A stretch of DNA of 64,000 nt from Cardinalis cardinalis. Lineage: Eukaryota > Chordata > Aves > Passeriformes > Cardinalidae. The stretch is from contig JACDOX010000009.1 of NCBI GenBank assembly GCA_014549065.1, forward strand, positions 2,963,310 through 3,027,309, read 5' to 3'. Of this stretch, positions 36,885 to 51,019 are shown piece by piece (position 1 is the stretch's first letter; each line of letters begins with the position of its first letter). The notes under the pieces are model-generated. The model had not been told where the DNA came from. It worked only from the letters and a program-made list of their open reading frames with translations, and did no database searches. The position numbers and the translations under genes are program-made.

Positions 36885-39800
36885 AGTGTCACACATACAA
36901 ACTTCAATGCTGCTCCTCCCACAAATTATTTGTACCTTAAACACACTGTATTTTTAGAGGTNCCACTAATAACACACAATTACAGTATCCTGGCTCTGCC
37001 TGCCACAACCTCTCTCGTTCATTAATCTTGGAATAAAAATTCTGAAACCTAGCAATATCTTTACTGTATGTCCATTTCATTGGGGCACCAACTGATTGCT
37101 GCATTACTAATTACTATTAATAAATCATTGCAAAAATTCAGAGATCTTAATTGCATCAGAATAATGGATCTGCTCTAGAGAGAATGCACAAGGGGTAAAA
37201 TTATCCTGCAGGATTTGCAACTGTTTGCCTTTAATATTAATAGATAAATTAGCAAGTGCATTTGAGACATGATTGCCTGGAAGAATTTTCTTCCCAAACT
37301 GATGCAATGAGCACAACAGGATGAAACTTTGGTTGTCAATGGTTACTCTGTAACCAGATCTTTGAAAAATTTATTTTTATAATAACTTANAAAATATTGG
37401 CACCATCATTACGTGTTCAAATGTGATTAAGAGTTCAGTAAGTGTGATATTTTAAAACATGTTTAAAAGCTATTATAATGTTAATGTTCTTGAAATAAAT
37501 CTTATCTTTTCCTAAGGTAAAGATTTCCTTTGGTCTTTCAAGACCCACATATTCTCACAAGACATACAAACCCAGTGGATTGTTTTTAAAAGACTTTTTG
37601 TAAGTGGTTGGAATTGCCACAATCTGAGCAAAATTTAACTGCGACAGCTGATCTATGGAGAATGCCTGGATGAAAAAGAACACAACAAAGGCTCTGAAAT
37701 GCACAGTGGCACAGTACTGAATCAGTGCAGCTGGGAGTGTGAGCTTCTGTTCAGACTAATTGGTGATGCATTATCAATGTTGGAGTGATATGTTTGAAAA
37801 TAGCTACCCATGATTGTAAAACACAGTGCTGGTGCTGTCTACCAACCGTGCTGCTGCTACAAGAGCCATTGCAAACCTGGTAAAAGCAGCATCCTTGGCT
37901 CACCTGTGGCAGAATATGTCATCCCACTTTGGAGCTATAGGGAGGGCACCATGTGTCTGGACTGATAAGTTATGAGGCTAAAATCTTTGATTTCTGACAG
38001 TTTCTTCCTGCAGCAAGGGAAGTATCACACAGTAGTAAATTACTGCCCCAAGAAGGAAAGAGCAGTGAGTTTAACTCATGGCAAAAGAATCNCAGGTGGG
38101 ACAGTAGGTTAAATTCCATAATGACAATGACCCAATCAGCCAGCAGGATGCAGGGCATGCAGCCAGAGCATCTCTGCAGATGCAGAGCTCTGAGCCCAGT
38201 TGCTGCAAACAGCAAAGGCAGAGCTGATCCTGCAGTGATGGAGAAGGAGGCAAGCAGATCAGATGTCAAGACTGTTCCTAGTCTTATTTTTCCATATCTG
38301 TTATTTTCTTGTTCTGTGTTCTGTGTTTCGTTGTCATTTTGTATGTTCCTCTCATCTATATGCTGCATTTAAAATTAAGGAATGTCCTGTGTCTATAAAG
38401 TTATTTGGTCCAATAACATGAATTGGNTTATAAAACAGGGCTGCAGTATTTGATCTTGAAAAATGAAACAAAAAGTACAAAAACACAGCACTACACTGAC
38501 ATAAATGTCTTTACAGATTGAAATTCTTAGCCTCTAGCCTTAAGGAGCTTGCTCTCTTCCATTTCAGAAACTGTCAGACCTCTTACACCTTCTAGTTAAT
38601 TAATAATGTGGGGTTACATATAGTCAGAAAAAACTGGCAGGACTTTAATCCAATATGATACAACTTTGTCTTAGAAGAATTCCTAAAAGGCATAATAGGA
38701 AGGCATGATACTTGAATAGCAAAACTGCCAGAGACTGACTCTATAGCAACAGGCAGCTGATGGTCTGCCNTCCCCAGCTGTTAAGCTGCTGTTTTACTAG
38801 CAAAGTGTCTGCCAACCTCACTCTCCAGACAAGATTTTATTAAAAATTAAACCAGCTTAAGTGAAAGTGCCTATGCAGATGTTTCAACAGCAATTAAAAG
38901 ATTACTGAATTTTGCCTCAGATTTTCAAATCAGATTTTTAATTAACTTTAATTAACTTAAGGGCATCTAGAAAAGATGAGAGGGAATAAAGTAACAAGAC
39001 AACCAAAGCTTCTGTGTTCTCAGAAAGAATAATCATTTTGCCTTCACAATTTCTGGAACTACTTGTAGAAGTCTGCAAGTGGAGAGAAAGTAGCTCTTGA
39101 TTTCAAGTCATTTACACTCAGCAGTGGGTTGTCCAGCTCAAGTGCTTGGGCCAGGGCCATTGAGTTCTCAAGTTAATTTGAAATAAATGGGTCTAGAGTT
39201 GCTGCAGATCTTTGTACATCTCTGTGTAAATTTTGTGGCTTACAATGGCCTCAGCTGCAGAAAATAGGAAGTACTACTTCAATTACAGGCATCCTCAGTG
39301 GCTTTGGACAGACATGACTAGCAAGATTCTGTGCCCCCTCTATCTTAGAAACCCAGTATTTTTTCCTAAGGCCTTCCTATGTGCTGTGAAGATAAAATCT
39401 GATGGTACAGTTTTGACAGTCTCAGTTAGGCTTGGCAGCAGAAAGATATTCTGGCTGCAAAANAGACACCCTTTCATTGCAGGACAAAACAAGAAACACT
39501 CCAAACACTGAAGAACAGTAAAATGACCCAGCCTGAAATAATCAATTACTAGCACTGAGGGTGCTAAATGAGANTGTGGGAAATGAAGGCTGAAATACTC
39601 TGTGTGCTTCGGGTAGAGCAGGGAAGGGAATCATGGCTTCTATGCCTTGGAAGGCCNGTCCTGGGGAGAAAAGATTCCTTTCTGGTCAAAAATTCTATTT
39701 AAAACCTGAAAGATCTTTTTAAGTGAAACTGTGCTTTCCCTTTGAGTGCTTTTTTTTAAAAAATGCAAGTTTTCAGGCAAAATTTTGTGGCTGAAACATT

Positions 39801-40676
39801 CCAATCAGCTCTAGAACTCAGCAGGTGTGCAATAGAGCCCAGCTACATGGATCCCTGGGAAGGAGCCTGGAGGGAATCCCCCCACCAGCAGAGTTCACTC
39901 CATTGCCTCTGAAGCNTGGGACCTCTTTGCTTTCTCACTTGTGTTATTTCTTTGAAAGTAATGCCAAAAACAAAGCACAAAGATCTAACACAGAAAAACA
40001 AGAGGAATGTCAGGATCAGAGACGCGGTGTCCAGTGTGTGCCTTGTCCTAATACAGCAAAATAGATAGTTCAGCCAAAGACACAGATAACTAGGTTATTT
40101 TATATAATCTACTGCATTTTTGTTAGGTAACCAGTAAAGGAGGATTAGCCAGTAATCCTCCACCTCTTTCTCAGGGATTCTGAGCCATGAGTGTCTTACA
40201 GTCCCTCTAATATCCCACTTGAGGGAGAGTCTATCACCTTTTAAGAGTTACACTAATAGGATGTTGAGAATGAAATCTCTGCTTTTTCATTGTGTAGTGC
40301 TCCTCCATGTATTTTTCCAAAGGCTGGCTACTAAAGCTGCCATGAGCCTCCAACTCTCTTGGGCACCACTATGATGAGTTCACAGCAGAAATGTCTGGAT
40401 GGATACAATGAAAAGTTAACAAACTGCTCAGGTAAAATCAATCCTGAAATCATGGCATGGTAAGTCATGGAAATGGGCAATTTGGCTTCTAATATACACT
40501 ATAACAAAACCAATACCTTTTCTTTACCTTGCCACCTTCTGACTTTAGACTTAGACTCAGACTGTAATTTCTGTTTGTCATGGATCCATCCTTTCTTTTT
40601 GTTTTTATAATGCCTAGGACAGGGATGTCCAAATTGTAATGTGCCCTCCTAGCTAGGCACTATTGCTACCACAAGA
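36885..40676. other. Intergenic; enhancer-like block near the start
   Basis: 37060-37330 is a TAAT-dense, non-repetitive block of the kind seen in conserved non-coding elements. The remainder is ordinary AT-rich DNA with chance frames up to 132 codons (37970-38368 minus) and no recognised repeat. Confidence 0.5.
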
Positions 40677-40724
40677 TTGATGATTGATAACAGTTATATA
40701 TTGATGATTGATAACAGTTATATA
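40677..40724 (+). repeat. Perfect 24-bp tandem duplication
   Basis: Two identical, directly adjacent 24-bp units starting TTGATGATTGATAACAG (40677-40700 and 40701-40724). The identity implies a recent slippage or duplication event. Confidence 0.95.
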
Positions 40725-40847
40725 GTCGGTCTTTCCAATAAGGAGGATAATAACAGTTAGCAAGCTGCAAGAAGAGAATAATGAAATTGCACCTGCTGTT
40801 CCTAGATTGTGTGAAATGTTTAAATAGTCATTATTTTCTTATTTAAT

Positions 40848-40886
40848 ATACATGTAATGTTATACATGTAATGTTAAACATGTAAT
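40848..40886 (+). repeat. 14-bp tandem repeat, 2.8 copies
   Basis: Units ATACATGTAATGTT at 40848-40861 and 40862-40875, then a partial AAACATGTAAT. Each unit carries the palindrome ACATGT. Confidence 0.93.
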
Positions 40887-43854
40887 AATTTTCCAGATCA
40901 TTCCAAAATCAGTGAGAGCNTATATTAATTTTATTTGTGATCATAGTGCTAGCAGCAGTGCTCCTTAATAATTTGAATATGCAATTAAGAAAATGGCATG
41001 CAATTACAAACTGGCAATGCGTGGGATAAAACACATCTTCACCCTGAAGGGACTGAGTTAAGCTTTCTTAAAGCAACATCTTTCAAGGCTGCCCAAGATT
41101 TTCTTTTTCTCTCATTCTTCCTGCTAATATAACTGCACACCAAGCCATAAGGATAGCATAAACCTTTTCAAATATCTGGTGTGTTCTTCCTGCACAGCTG
41201 AGAAAAAGGAATTGGAAAAAGATTGTGATGCTAGTCCTTTGCTTTCCAGGGAACCCTGCCCAGGCTTTGGCTCTGCAGTTAAAGCTCTTAGAAAGGCAGG
41301 GGTAGAGCAAAGGGTTAGAGCTCATGTTTGGGTCTCACTCCACTCCTCCATTATGCTTTCATTAACACTCAAATTTGTACAAAAATTTTAAAAATCCCTG
41401 AAGTCTCTGCCAACCAATAATAATGAATGTCAGTATTTTGATACATGAAGCAGCTGGTGTCTCCTACTAATATTTCAATTAGCAACATGAATGCTAGTTA
41501 TAAATATTTCTGTGCACTTTGGAAATCTACAGTTGGAAGGCTTGGCTGGAGAAGAATTAGAATTGCTGGCATTTTATGACATAGTCTGAATACCTCTTGA
41601 TGCAGCAGGTGGACAGGATGGTATATAGTTACTATTCAGGCATGTGTTCATATTGCAAACAAGATCCCAGCATGGGCTGTAGATAAGATTTGGTATTGAT
41701 TCCCATTTTAGCCTGTCTTNTGGTTGCTTATATCTTTACAAAGCTGCAAGTGCTGTGTCTATGAATTTCTATTTGGAGAATAAATTTGTTTTTGGAGAAC
41801 TCAGCCAAAAACTGTTTGAGGAAGTGCTGGTGCTCTCACACAAGTTAATGCATTTGAGGGCCTGAAAACTTCCAGTGCTCCAAGCAGGAGCATGAGGGAG
41901 ACAGAAAGCTCTGTTCATGTGTGTCAAACTTGTGCCCAAANTAAAATTTGAAAATTCACTTGGCGTAGGATCAGTTGAGGTTGATTCAAATTTAGTTTCT
42001 AAATGCACTTACAATTCCCAATATGCAAACTCTGCCATGTGTGAGTATACTGGGAGCCTGCAGGTAGCAGAAAACAGAGATGAAGGGAAGAGGTAAAGGA
42101 ACAAAAATGGAATTNAATGGGAAAGGGAGATGATGAGGTATGATCTAGATGCTGAACGGATCCAGAGTCAGCAGGTGTGTGGAAGACTGAACTCCAGAGT
42201 GGGAACCAGCCTGGGAGAGAGCCTGAAACCAAACACTGGGGTTGTCTGGAGGGAGACCAAAGCGGTCACACTACCTGGGCAGCTTCACCTTTGTCTTTGC
42301 CATCGCCCATGTCATGAGGTAAATATACAGCATGTGGGTCTTTGGCTGCCCCAGGAAAGCAATGGCTTCTTACTGACATAGTCTTCTTGTTTGGATTTTC
42401 TTTTTTCTTTTAGCTAGAGAGCAGTGTAGCTATTTTATTTTATCTTAAAAACAGAACTGCAAGAAATCGCTCTTGCTTTGCCTTGCTCTTCCCAGCAATC
42501 CCATCTCTGTTGGGGAATGCTGCTCCCTGTTCCTGTGCTCCCTTTCCCCTCTGCTAGATTTGCAGTCTGGCCATGTGAAGGAGCATGTGGCTTTTTATAT
42601 CCTGAAAACTAATGCAGAGGTGTTAGAAATACTGTCATAATTGTTTGAAGAAAACTGCTAGCCTTTCCAGAAGGAGAGGGAAACAGCAGGAGGGTTCTTT
42701 TAATGTAAGTTTAATTATAATGGCCAAGTAGCTCGGCACCATCAGACCATAAGTTACAGCTTCTTGTTTATGATACACCTGCCAGGAGGAATTTCAGATT
42801 CTTTAGGATATGTGTCTAATAACTGGTGTCAGTCCCTAAAGGCACAGACCTTCTGCTCCNTATCCATCTCCACTTTAACTTGATCATTTTTTATTGAACT
42901 ATGAAAACACGTAGCAAAAAATNCTCTAAAATTAATAACCTATACAATGAAGTAAGATTAATGAAATTCTTTATAAAACAGTTTAATCAGTGACAAGGCT
43001 AAATGCTGCAGTTCACAAGATCTGAACTTGGAATTTCACAAAATAAATCATTTCTGTTTACTCATNCTGANTTTATGCTACTCAGACGGTAACAGTAACC
43101 TTCAATGGACGTGCAGAGATCCAAGGGAAGAAGAAAAAAGCCAATAGATGGTACTGTATGTGATTCTTCACCAGTGTTCACTAACTTTCTTTTCCTTTTT
43201 TCATTAAATTATCTAATTTTGCATGGCCATTTGTGAATGCATCAACAATACTCAATTTAGTATGTGACACAATGTTTTTTCATGCCCATGAGAAGCANGT
43301 CTAAAATTTTCTAGGCCAGTTTTAGCACAGCTATAATAGCTTGAATGGAGTCTCAAAATATTTTGTATCTGGATGTTGGGTTTATTTTTTTTTCCACACT
43401 GTTTTATCACTGGCTATCAAGACTATTGCAGAAACACCTCCCAGGCATGTTATTGTAGAATGTCTGGTGGGTGTGCAATAGACTTCAGCTGTGACTGTTG
43501 TTGCAGAAGTGCTGGGCAGCAGTTTTGGAGTCTATTACTGAGTGTGTGCCAGCCTTCAAATCTGGTGCTAAACTTAGATGCTTGTTGAGAGTGGTATTAC
43601 TCCCTTGAGTATCACTTGCAGGATTAGGCATTACTTACACAAAGTTACACAAATGGGGTACAGTTGTGGAAAAGCTGAGAGTAAATGCTCTGGAACTCCA
43701 CTGAGATCCTGTGGTGGGCTTTGCTTGATTTTAACATTACATCACAAGGAACATCATCTACAAGATATCAGTGGTAAATCACAGACAGAAACAGGATCAG
43801 ACAAGACTATCCAAAAAAATTACAGTTTTGTAGTATTTTAATTACAGTTCTGAG
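40887..43854. other. Intergenic, no gene recognised
   Basis: AT-rich unique sequence. The segment 42690-42840 (GTTTAATTATAATGGCC followed by a non-repetitive stretch) has a conserved-element look. No exon or repeat family recognised. Confidence 0.5.
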
Positions 43855-43874
43855 AAAAAAAAAAAAGAAAAAAA
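43855..43874 (+). repeat. Poly(A) run
   Basis: Twelve A, one G, seven A. No recognisable transcript-derived sequence lies upstream, so this is recorded as a simple homopolymer and not as a retrocopy tail. Confidence 0.85.
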
Positions 43875-46800
43875 GGTTGGAAGCGGATGATTCCTCCCAC
43901 AGACCTTTTCTGACAACTCTATGTCTCTTGGAGACCATAGTACNCAAAAAAAACCTGGGTAGAGTTGTAAACTGGTTGCTTTTCCCCACTTTTCTCTTCA
44001 CCAGAACTTGCTAGGTTCTCCACTTCTATTTCTCAGGTTCAAAATGGAAGTATGGTCTTCAAATATAGAAATAAAATTTAACCTATGGACAAGAAGTATC
44101 CTTCTNCAGAGGTCACTGATGGAGCTATAAAGTCTCCTGAACTGTAAGAAAATATTTGCAAAACTTAAAGTCTTTCTCTCCAGTTTTGTTCTACCAAACA
44201 ACTCTGATGTCCACATCCACATGTGCTCTCTTGAAATCTGCTTTTCCTTGTCCAGATAGCACACTCCCTTGGTACATCCTTGAACACCTCCTCCACTTGG
44301 AAAAAATACTCTGCAGTTTCATTCTGTTGCCCTTATTTAGACACTGCAATAATAGAATTTTTTTAATTAAAGTGAGATATTTCTGGGACAATGTATTTAA
44401 ACACAAATTAAACCACTAAATTAATTTTTGGACACCTATATAGGATACATGATTTCCAGGACATCAGAGTTAAAATAAAGCAGGTTTGATCCTTCCTGGA
44501 TATCAAGCCAGTACTTTATTTAGATACCTAAAAATTTTAAAAGGAACCTAACTTCAGATGCATCCAGTTGGTAGTGCTAGTGCCACATTTTTCTCCTGAA
44601 GTTAAGGAGATGTGGAGTCTGAAATGGGGATACTCAGAGGATGAGAAAGAGAAATGCACATTTTTCTNTCATTCCAGTGATGCTGTCATTGTCTCTCCCT
44701 ACCTGTGGATATCATGACTATATCACAAGTACATTTTGTTGTCTGTTCCCCAGCAAAAGGAACTCCTAATNTCAACAGGGAACCCTGGGGCCATGCAGGC
44801 ACAAGCTCAGCTGCCACTGGCCCTGTGGGAGCAGAAGAAGAAGCCTGAGTACTGACCAAACAGTATTTAGGGTTACTAAACCTAAATACTAAACTTACCA
44901 ATGCAAAGGGCCATTTGAGAGAAGAAACAGATGCTCATTTGTTAAATGTCACAAAAATCCCAAAGTTGTTTTCTGATGGAGTTTAGGAATCAAAATCTAA
45001 GCTTCCCCTACCTAAAAGCAGGCTGCCATTTCCCAGGGCCAGTGCTGAGTGCTTGCTGAGCAAGAGGACCCTGTTGCAGCACCCCAGTGCCAGCAGCAAT
45101 GCCTGGCAGGTGGCCAGGGGCCCCCCCCAGGGTGAGGCAGCCCATGCCAGGACAAGGGGGAAGGGACCCTGGGAAGAAGCAGCCTTGACAGCCTTGGCCC
45201 CAGCTGCCTCTTTGGGACCCACTGGACCGCCAGAGATGCTTGGAGCTGATCTGAGCAGCCAGTGGGGACCTGCAGATATATTCCTCTGGTTAGTACTGCT
45301 GGACCCATTCTGTGCCAGGGTTGAAAGGTGAAAAAATAACTGCTGGGAAGAGAAGGAAGAAGTGGGAGGTGGAGAGAAAGCAGTGATTGCAGGTGATGAG
45401 GAGCACCAACAGGAGCAGAAATCAGAGCAAAGCCTTTGCAGCTGGAGGGGATGAAGCCTTACCGTGGAGAGATGGAGGAGAAAAGGAAAGGAGCAGTCTG
45501 AGTGCCTGTGTGTCTCTCATGGTGAACAACAGAGATTATAAACAAAGCCTTTCAGTTATTACAGTGGCAGAAGTGTAAGGATCANGAACAAAACACCTGT
45601 CATTTTAAGCAGGTAATAAGTTAACCCNGACAGCTGACACTGCTGTGCAGCCTTCAAGGCTGGAGAGAGTATGAAAATATCAGAGGTGGCAGTGCCAAGA
45701 GTCCACAGGGAACATTGGAAATACTCAGTTGTGCCATCACTCTCAGTACCTTACTCACTTGGAAAGNGGTAATGAGAAGACATTTACTTAAAGGCTGATA
45801 TTTAAAATAGCACCCAACAGTTTTACAAACATTGACTTGTACCAGTTAATAACTGTGTTAGAAAAATAGAGGTATTTTTAACAGCCAGCTCCTCAACCTG
45901 AAAGCCTTGACATGTGAACAAGCTACTCCCAGAACGACAAGTTACCAGAAAGTGATGGCTAAATTCAAAATTGTACTACTGCGGCTTTAGATCAGCTTAA
46001 AATAAATTTAATTAAATCAAGCAAAACTTCTATTTCTTCCAATATATCCAGAGGTCCTATAGACTTAATAGGAGCTGTTTTGAAACCATATGAACCTTCT
46101 TTAAATACAATCAAGCAATGCCCGTGGGTTGGCCGGGTTTTGTGTCTGCCAGTGGCAGGAGCACATAAAAGAACCTATGAGATGCTTGTGACCAGAGTTA
46201 AGTTAGGTAAATGGGAATGCTTTTCCTTATTAAGAAAGGTGCCTGTCTGTCTGCTTATTCAGGCTAGGAAGATGGCCCTCAGGACCCTGAAAATGAGGTG
46301 GCTTAGTACTAGTGCACAGATCTGCACAAGTCTGATGCCTCCTTTTGTATACTGATAGCTTTTAGCTGGTAGCCACATTAAAAATAGAGAGATCTTTTAA
46401 ATAGGAAAAAAGCAGTAACCAAGAGCTGGAGAAAATAATATTTTTTNAAAATTTTGTTGTCTTTTTCACACCTAGCATTTTCTGTGACTATTTAAGATTG
46501 TGAGCAAAACCAACCTCTCCTTATTAAAAATGTGTGTTTCCGAAGGGATACACATATCCAATATAACCTTCACTAGGATGCTTCTAATTAACCAGTCTGC
46601 TTCACAATAAAGTATCTAGCTGTCACCAAAATCAACACTGTTCAGTTATTAATAGATGAAGGAAAGAATGTTAATTCTTCAAGCTCCTTTTCATTTGGTC
46701 TCATTACTTTGCAAGCCAGATGGTTGCAGGGCCAGGCCTGTCAGCAGGTACTGGCAGGGTGAGTACACTTGCCGAGTGGCAAGATGCAACACACACAGCA

Positions 46801-49800
46801 TCTGGAAACCTGCACCCAGGGGCAGCTGCTTACAGTTCCTGGGAATTATTCTGCAGGGAGCAGAAGAAATCATGAAATGATCTAATCTGTTATTATTTTT
46901 CTCACCTCTCCCTCTGTGGTACCCAACACTATCTCCAACACAGCGGTGGAGTGTGCCTCCAGCTGTGAAGGAGGAAGCACTCTGTTCATTTTGGGTAGCC
47001 AGCAAATTGCCTTTTATCTTATGGTGATGGGCTTTATGGTCTCTTCTGAACTGGCTGAGGAGATGCCAAGTTGGAAGAGATGTTGCTGTCTACATCCAAT
47101 TTGATAAGACTTTCTTCCTGCAGTACAAGTCTTAGGACTATGAGAAAAGCACTTTGTCTTGCTGATCAGCCAAAATGTGTGGTGCATTCCCAGGCTCACA
47201 TGGCAGCCAAACCCAGAAAGAGAAGTTCACCCCCACTTACAGCCCAGGCCAAAAGACTGAATTATAAAGAGGTGGGGTTTTTTCTCCTCTTGGAAATGTA
47301 TTTAAGAATTAGAGATTTTGAAAGATAATCACCATTAACACTTGGGGGAAAAAAGTCTGATCTGTTTTTCATAAAAACTCTCCAAGACAGAAATTTCAAA
47401 TTGACCTGAAAATAAAGTTTGAGAAAGTTTTTCTCAGGTTCCCTTTTGTCTCCTTGAAACAATGCAGAGAAGGGAGCTCAGAGCAATACAAGGCTGGGTC
47501 AGGTTATCTTTCCATAATGAGGCAGGACCAAACATACCGAAGCCATTCTGGAAATATGTTCTTGAAACTTTCCATTGGGAATTCTGCCATCTCTCTGAGT
47601 AGNCTCTAAGAGTACTTTTCTATTGTTAGAATTAGCAAGGTTCTCCTAAAGTCAAACCTAAGTGTCCTTTGCTGCAAATTAAGCCAATGTCATCTTATCT
47701 TTCCCCAAGCTGAACAATTGATTACTTACTCTTTTAGCATCCATATTGTCAGATTTCTAATGTTTCCCTACCATAAACANAATTTTCTGTGTATTAAATT
47801 GGTGTCTTATAACAAGCTTAAATTTTCTAAGTTTCTTTCCACTCTTGTTCCTCTGTCTGTCCTCAGTGATGGTTTGTGCTCTCCCCAGATGACCACNGTA
47901 TCCATGACTGATTTTTCCCATCTTGTTCACAGCTGAAAAGCAAAACCAATTTAAAGTACACTGAAATGTTTCTTCAAAGAAAAAAAATCAAAAATTATGG
48001 ACCTTTTCCACTCTTTTATATGAAATGGCCTTAAATTAAAACATTTTACTATCCCAAAACCACTATATATNTCATCAACTCCTTAAGCATAAATGTAGAA
48101 ATAGCAATGTTTTTGTAAAACATTTAAGTGTAATGTCTCTGAATGGGAACAGGGCACAAATATACTTCAGAGAGGTGGAGAGACCTGTGAAGAAAATGTA
48201 TCTGTTCTGATCCACTTTTTTTTGCTGCGGGGAGGCCAAGCTGCAATTTCCTTGTCCTTTTTGGGTGGGATGAGCAGGATGACACAGGCAGGACCTCTCC
48301 AGCCTCATCCCACTGCAGCCTGCAGCCCAGAAAGGAAACAGCCACAGTGGCTGCTGCAGGTTGGTGAACTGGTAATGGTAAAATTAATGGCAGACAGAGA
48401 TTAAAAACCATCTGATGGCTCTAATTATAGAGATGGGTTATGGAGTTTAAATATAAAAGGCTTTCATACAAACTCCTGTGTATGATAGTCATATGCAATT
48501 AGATATTGTAGAAGACTTGGATGAATAGTAATGAAGGCCATTTTAGAAGGGCCAGCTAAAATTACCAGGAAAATGAATTGACAGAGGAAGAATAGGGGCA
48601 AGGATGGGGAATTTATCAGGAAAAAAAAAGTCTTGTCTTTTAACTGAACAGTACTGAGCGGGGGGAAGCAAGGAGCAAAATCAAAATGGTAACCTGCCAA
48701 GATAAAGATAGTAAGTCCTGTAGATTTTAGGAAACAAAATGATCTCCAGCTGGTACCACGCATAGTGAAAAAGAATTATTTATGCCACTATGTAAAACAA
48801 GGAGTTGCTCCTGCAACTTTATTTTGGCCTTCACTAAGCCGTGTTTTCTCATCAAAGCAGAAGATATCAAGACCTCAACTGTTACATTTGCTAAAGTTAA
48901 ATTTATTTCACTTACATACTTCTATGACAAAGAGTCTGTATCTAGAGAAAGGATGAATAAGCAAATACAAGGAAGACCAGACCTTCCTAGATTTCCCAGT
49001 TTTGCCGGGGGGTAACAGGTCTGGACAGTTCCCTGGGGCTCATATGGTCTGTTTATCATTCTCAAGGCAAAATCAATGATAACCACAANTCTCCTGAGAA
49101 AAGCTATTTAAATCTATTTAATCTGGTTTTAAAGAACTCCAATAGTGGATGTGTTGCAGATTTCCTTGCCAATCAATTCTTACCCACTTTTTAGTGCATA
49201 CATATGAAAGATATATTTTACATGTTTTAAACTGTCTTGGAGCAATTCAAGTCCATTATTTCTTTTCCTGTTTATTCCTGCATAGATTTCTCNCATCTTC
49301 ACTACAGTTGTGCAAAGGACTGTTATCATTAATTCTCTCATTGTCTGGTTTAGACAATCTTTGTTCATTTGTTCTTGCCTCATACATCACTTGTACTTGA
49401 GCTTGATCATGCTTGACACTCAGCTTGTGATCCATGTCTAACATTAGCTTGATCCTGTTGTTCTCAGGGATGCATTTATCTGAAGTGCAAGGCGTTATGG
49501 TGAGGCTGGTTCAGTCAGGGCTTTTGCCTCCAAAAACCTGAGGTATGTCTAACATCATGGTAAACCAAATCCCCTCTCTGCAGAACATTGCTTCTCCTCT
49601 AAATGCCTCATTTCCTTAAAAATTCAGAACATTATTTGCCTTTGTTTCTACACGGTAAGCTAAGAAGAAAACCATTAATAAACACAAAATTTACCACTTT
49701 GGTGTTTCTTCTTGTTTGAGGGAAAAGGGGAATTCAGGGGTGGACAGTGGCAGACCTGAGTCAGGGCACTGCAGTAGCCTTGCTTTCCCTCACTTCCATG

Positions 49801-50515
49801 GGGTTTGCAGCTAATTAGTATCACCTCCCAAACCAACCTCATCTAGTGCAATATCTCAAGTTCAGCACCCCAGTTTAGAAGTATCGATAGTGAAAACCTT
49901 CTGTATTTAAGATTTGCAATTTCAAAAGGGATAATTTAACTGAAGGAACCAGCTAAAGATGACAGACTCTGTATCTCAGAGGCAGAAATGTTCAAAACAC
50001 ATATACCAGCCCAGAGGGAAAACCCTTGGAGAGATCAGCTGCAGACCTGAAGGGAAATAGTAGGGCTAAGAAATATGGCTATAGGCAAAGGAAGAAAGAA
50101 GTGATCAATACAGAAAACTAAAGTGTTGCAAAGTGTTGAAATAGAACAAGACTCTCAAAAAAATGAGTGTTGCGTTAAAGGTATAGAAATTGAGCAGAAA
50201 ATAAACCACCGTTGGTTGCAGCTGGTCCTCAAAGATCAGAGGTGTGACTGGGTTTAACTTCNGATGGTAGTTAAGTCAGCATGCTATGTCTAGTTAAGTT
50301 CAATAAGAGCTTTCACAAGTACAGGTTCACAAAAAATGCAGTTTACCAATTCTGGTCTGGTTGTGTTAAATAAGGACTTGTACAATCTGGGTTCATGAAC
50401 AGTACAGCTCATTGAAGCCACAGGGAAGAAGGTTCAGGATTGCTGGTGACAAATGAACCAAAGACAGAGCGTTAATACATGTCACTACAGAAAGGATGGC
50501 AGCTGACATCTATCC
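43875..50515. other. Intergenic, no gene recognised
   Basis: AT-rich DNA with a GC-rich patch at 45000-45330 (contains a C8 run at about 45121) that yields chance frames on both strands. No CpG-island character, exon, RNA gene or named repeat. Confidence 0.5.
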
Positions 50516-51019
50516 GTGCTGTACACGTGTGTATACACACATACACACACACACACATACGAAATGGATATTCCCAGCTCTGCTCCAACAAAGTTGGAGG
50601 TGCAAAGCTCACCTAAAGGAATCCTTGCACGAGAGGAGGAGAGACACAGTCCACTGGCTGATCCTGAGCAGGCAGAGCTGTTTTCCCCCTGTGACTCTTT
50701 CTGCTCTGAAGCCACACTTTTATACTACATATTTTTGTCCCTTCCCAAAGGGATGGAACAGTGGCGTGCTACAGGCAGCAGTGAAGACTGTCTGACCTTG
50801 GCCAGAGAGTCTTTGCATACAGACTTATCCCTTAATGGACAAGTTTTACACCAAGGCTCATTTTTCAGGGTGAAGGGGCAGTACAGATATGTGGGTGCTC
50901 TTCTGCGCCTCCTCTTGGCTGTGAGACCCTCATCTCACTCCAGCCATTCCTCTGTTCCCTCTGTTGTTAAAGCCTTGCTTGAGCCAGCAAATCAAGAGCC
51001 CAGCTCATGCTTTCCCTAG
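50516..51019 (+). other. Unassigned 167-codon open frame starting in a CA repeat
   Basis: Open from an ATG at 50516 to a stop at 51019. The first 15 or so codons are a translated CA microsatellite (THTHTHT), so that start is unlikely to be ancestral. The rest is low in aromatic residues, with a serine-rich SSHSSHSSVPS stretch, and resembles no family I know. It is recorded because it is one of the longest frames outside repeats. Confidence 0.12.
50527..50560 (+). repeat. (CA)n microsatellite with a 14-bp palindrome at its edge
   Basis: The perfect palindrome GTGTGTATACACAC (50527-50540) runs into a CA run of about 7.5 units (50543-50557). It could form a cruciform or Z-DNA, though it is short. 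Confidence 0.92.

Noticed and set aside
43855..43874. Poly(A) run as the tail of a processed pseudogene
   Set aside because: No transcript-like or protein-like sequence could be recognised upstream and no target-site duplication was seen.
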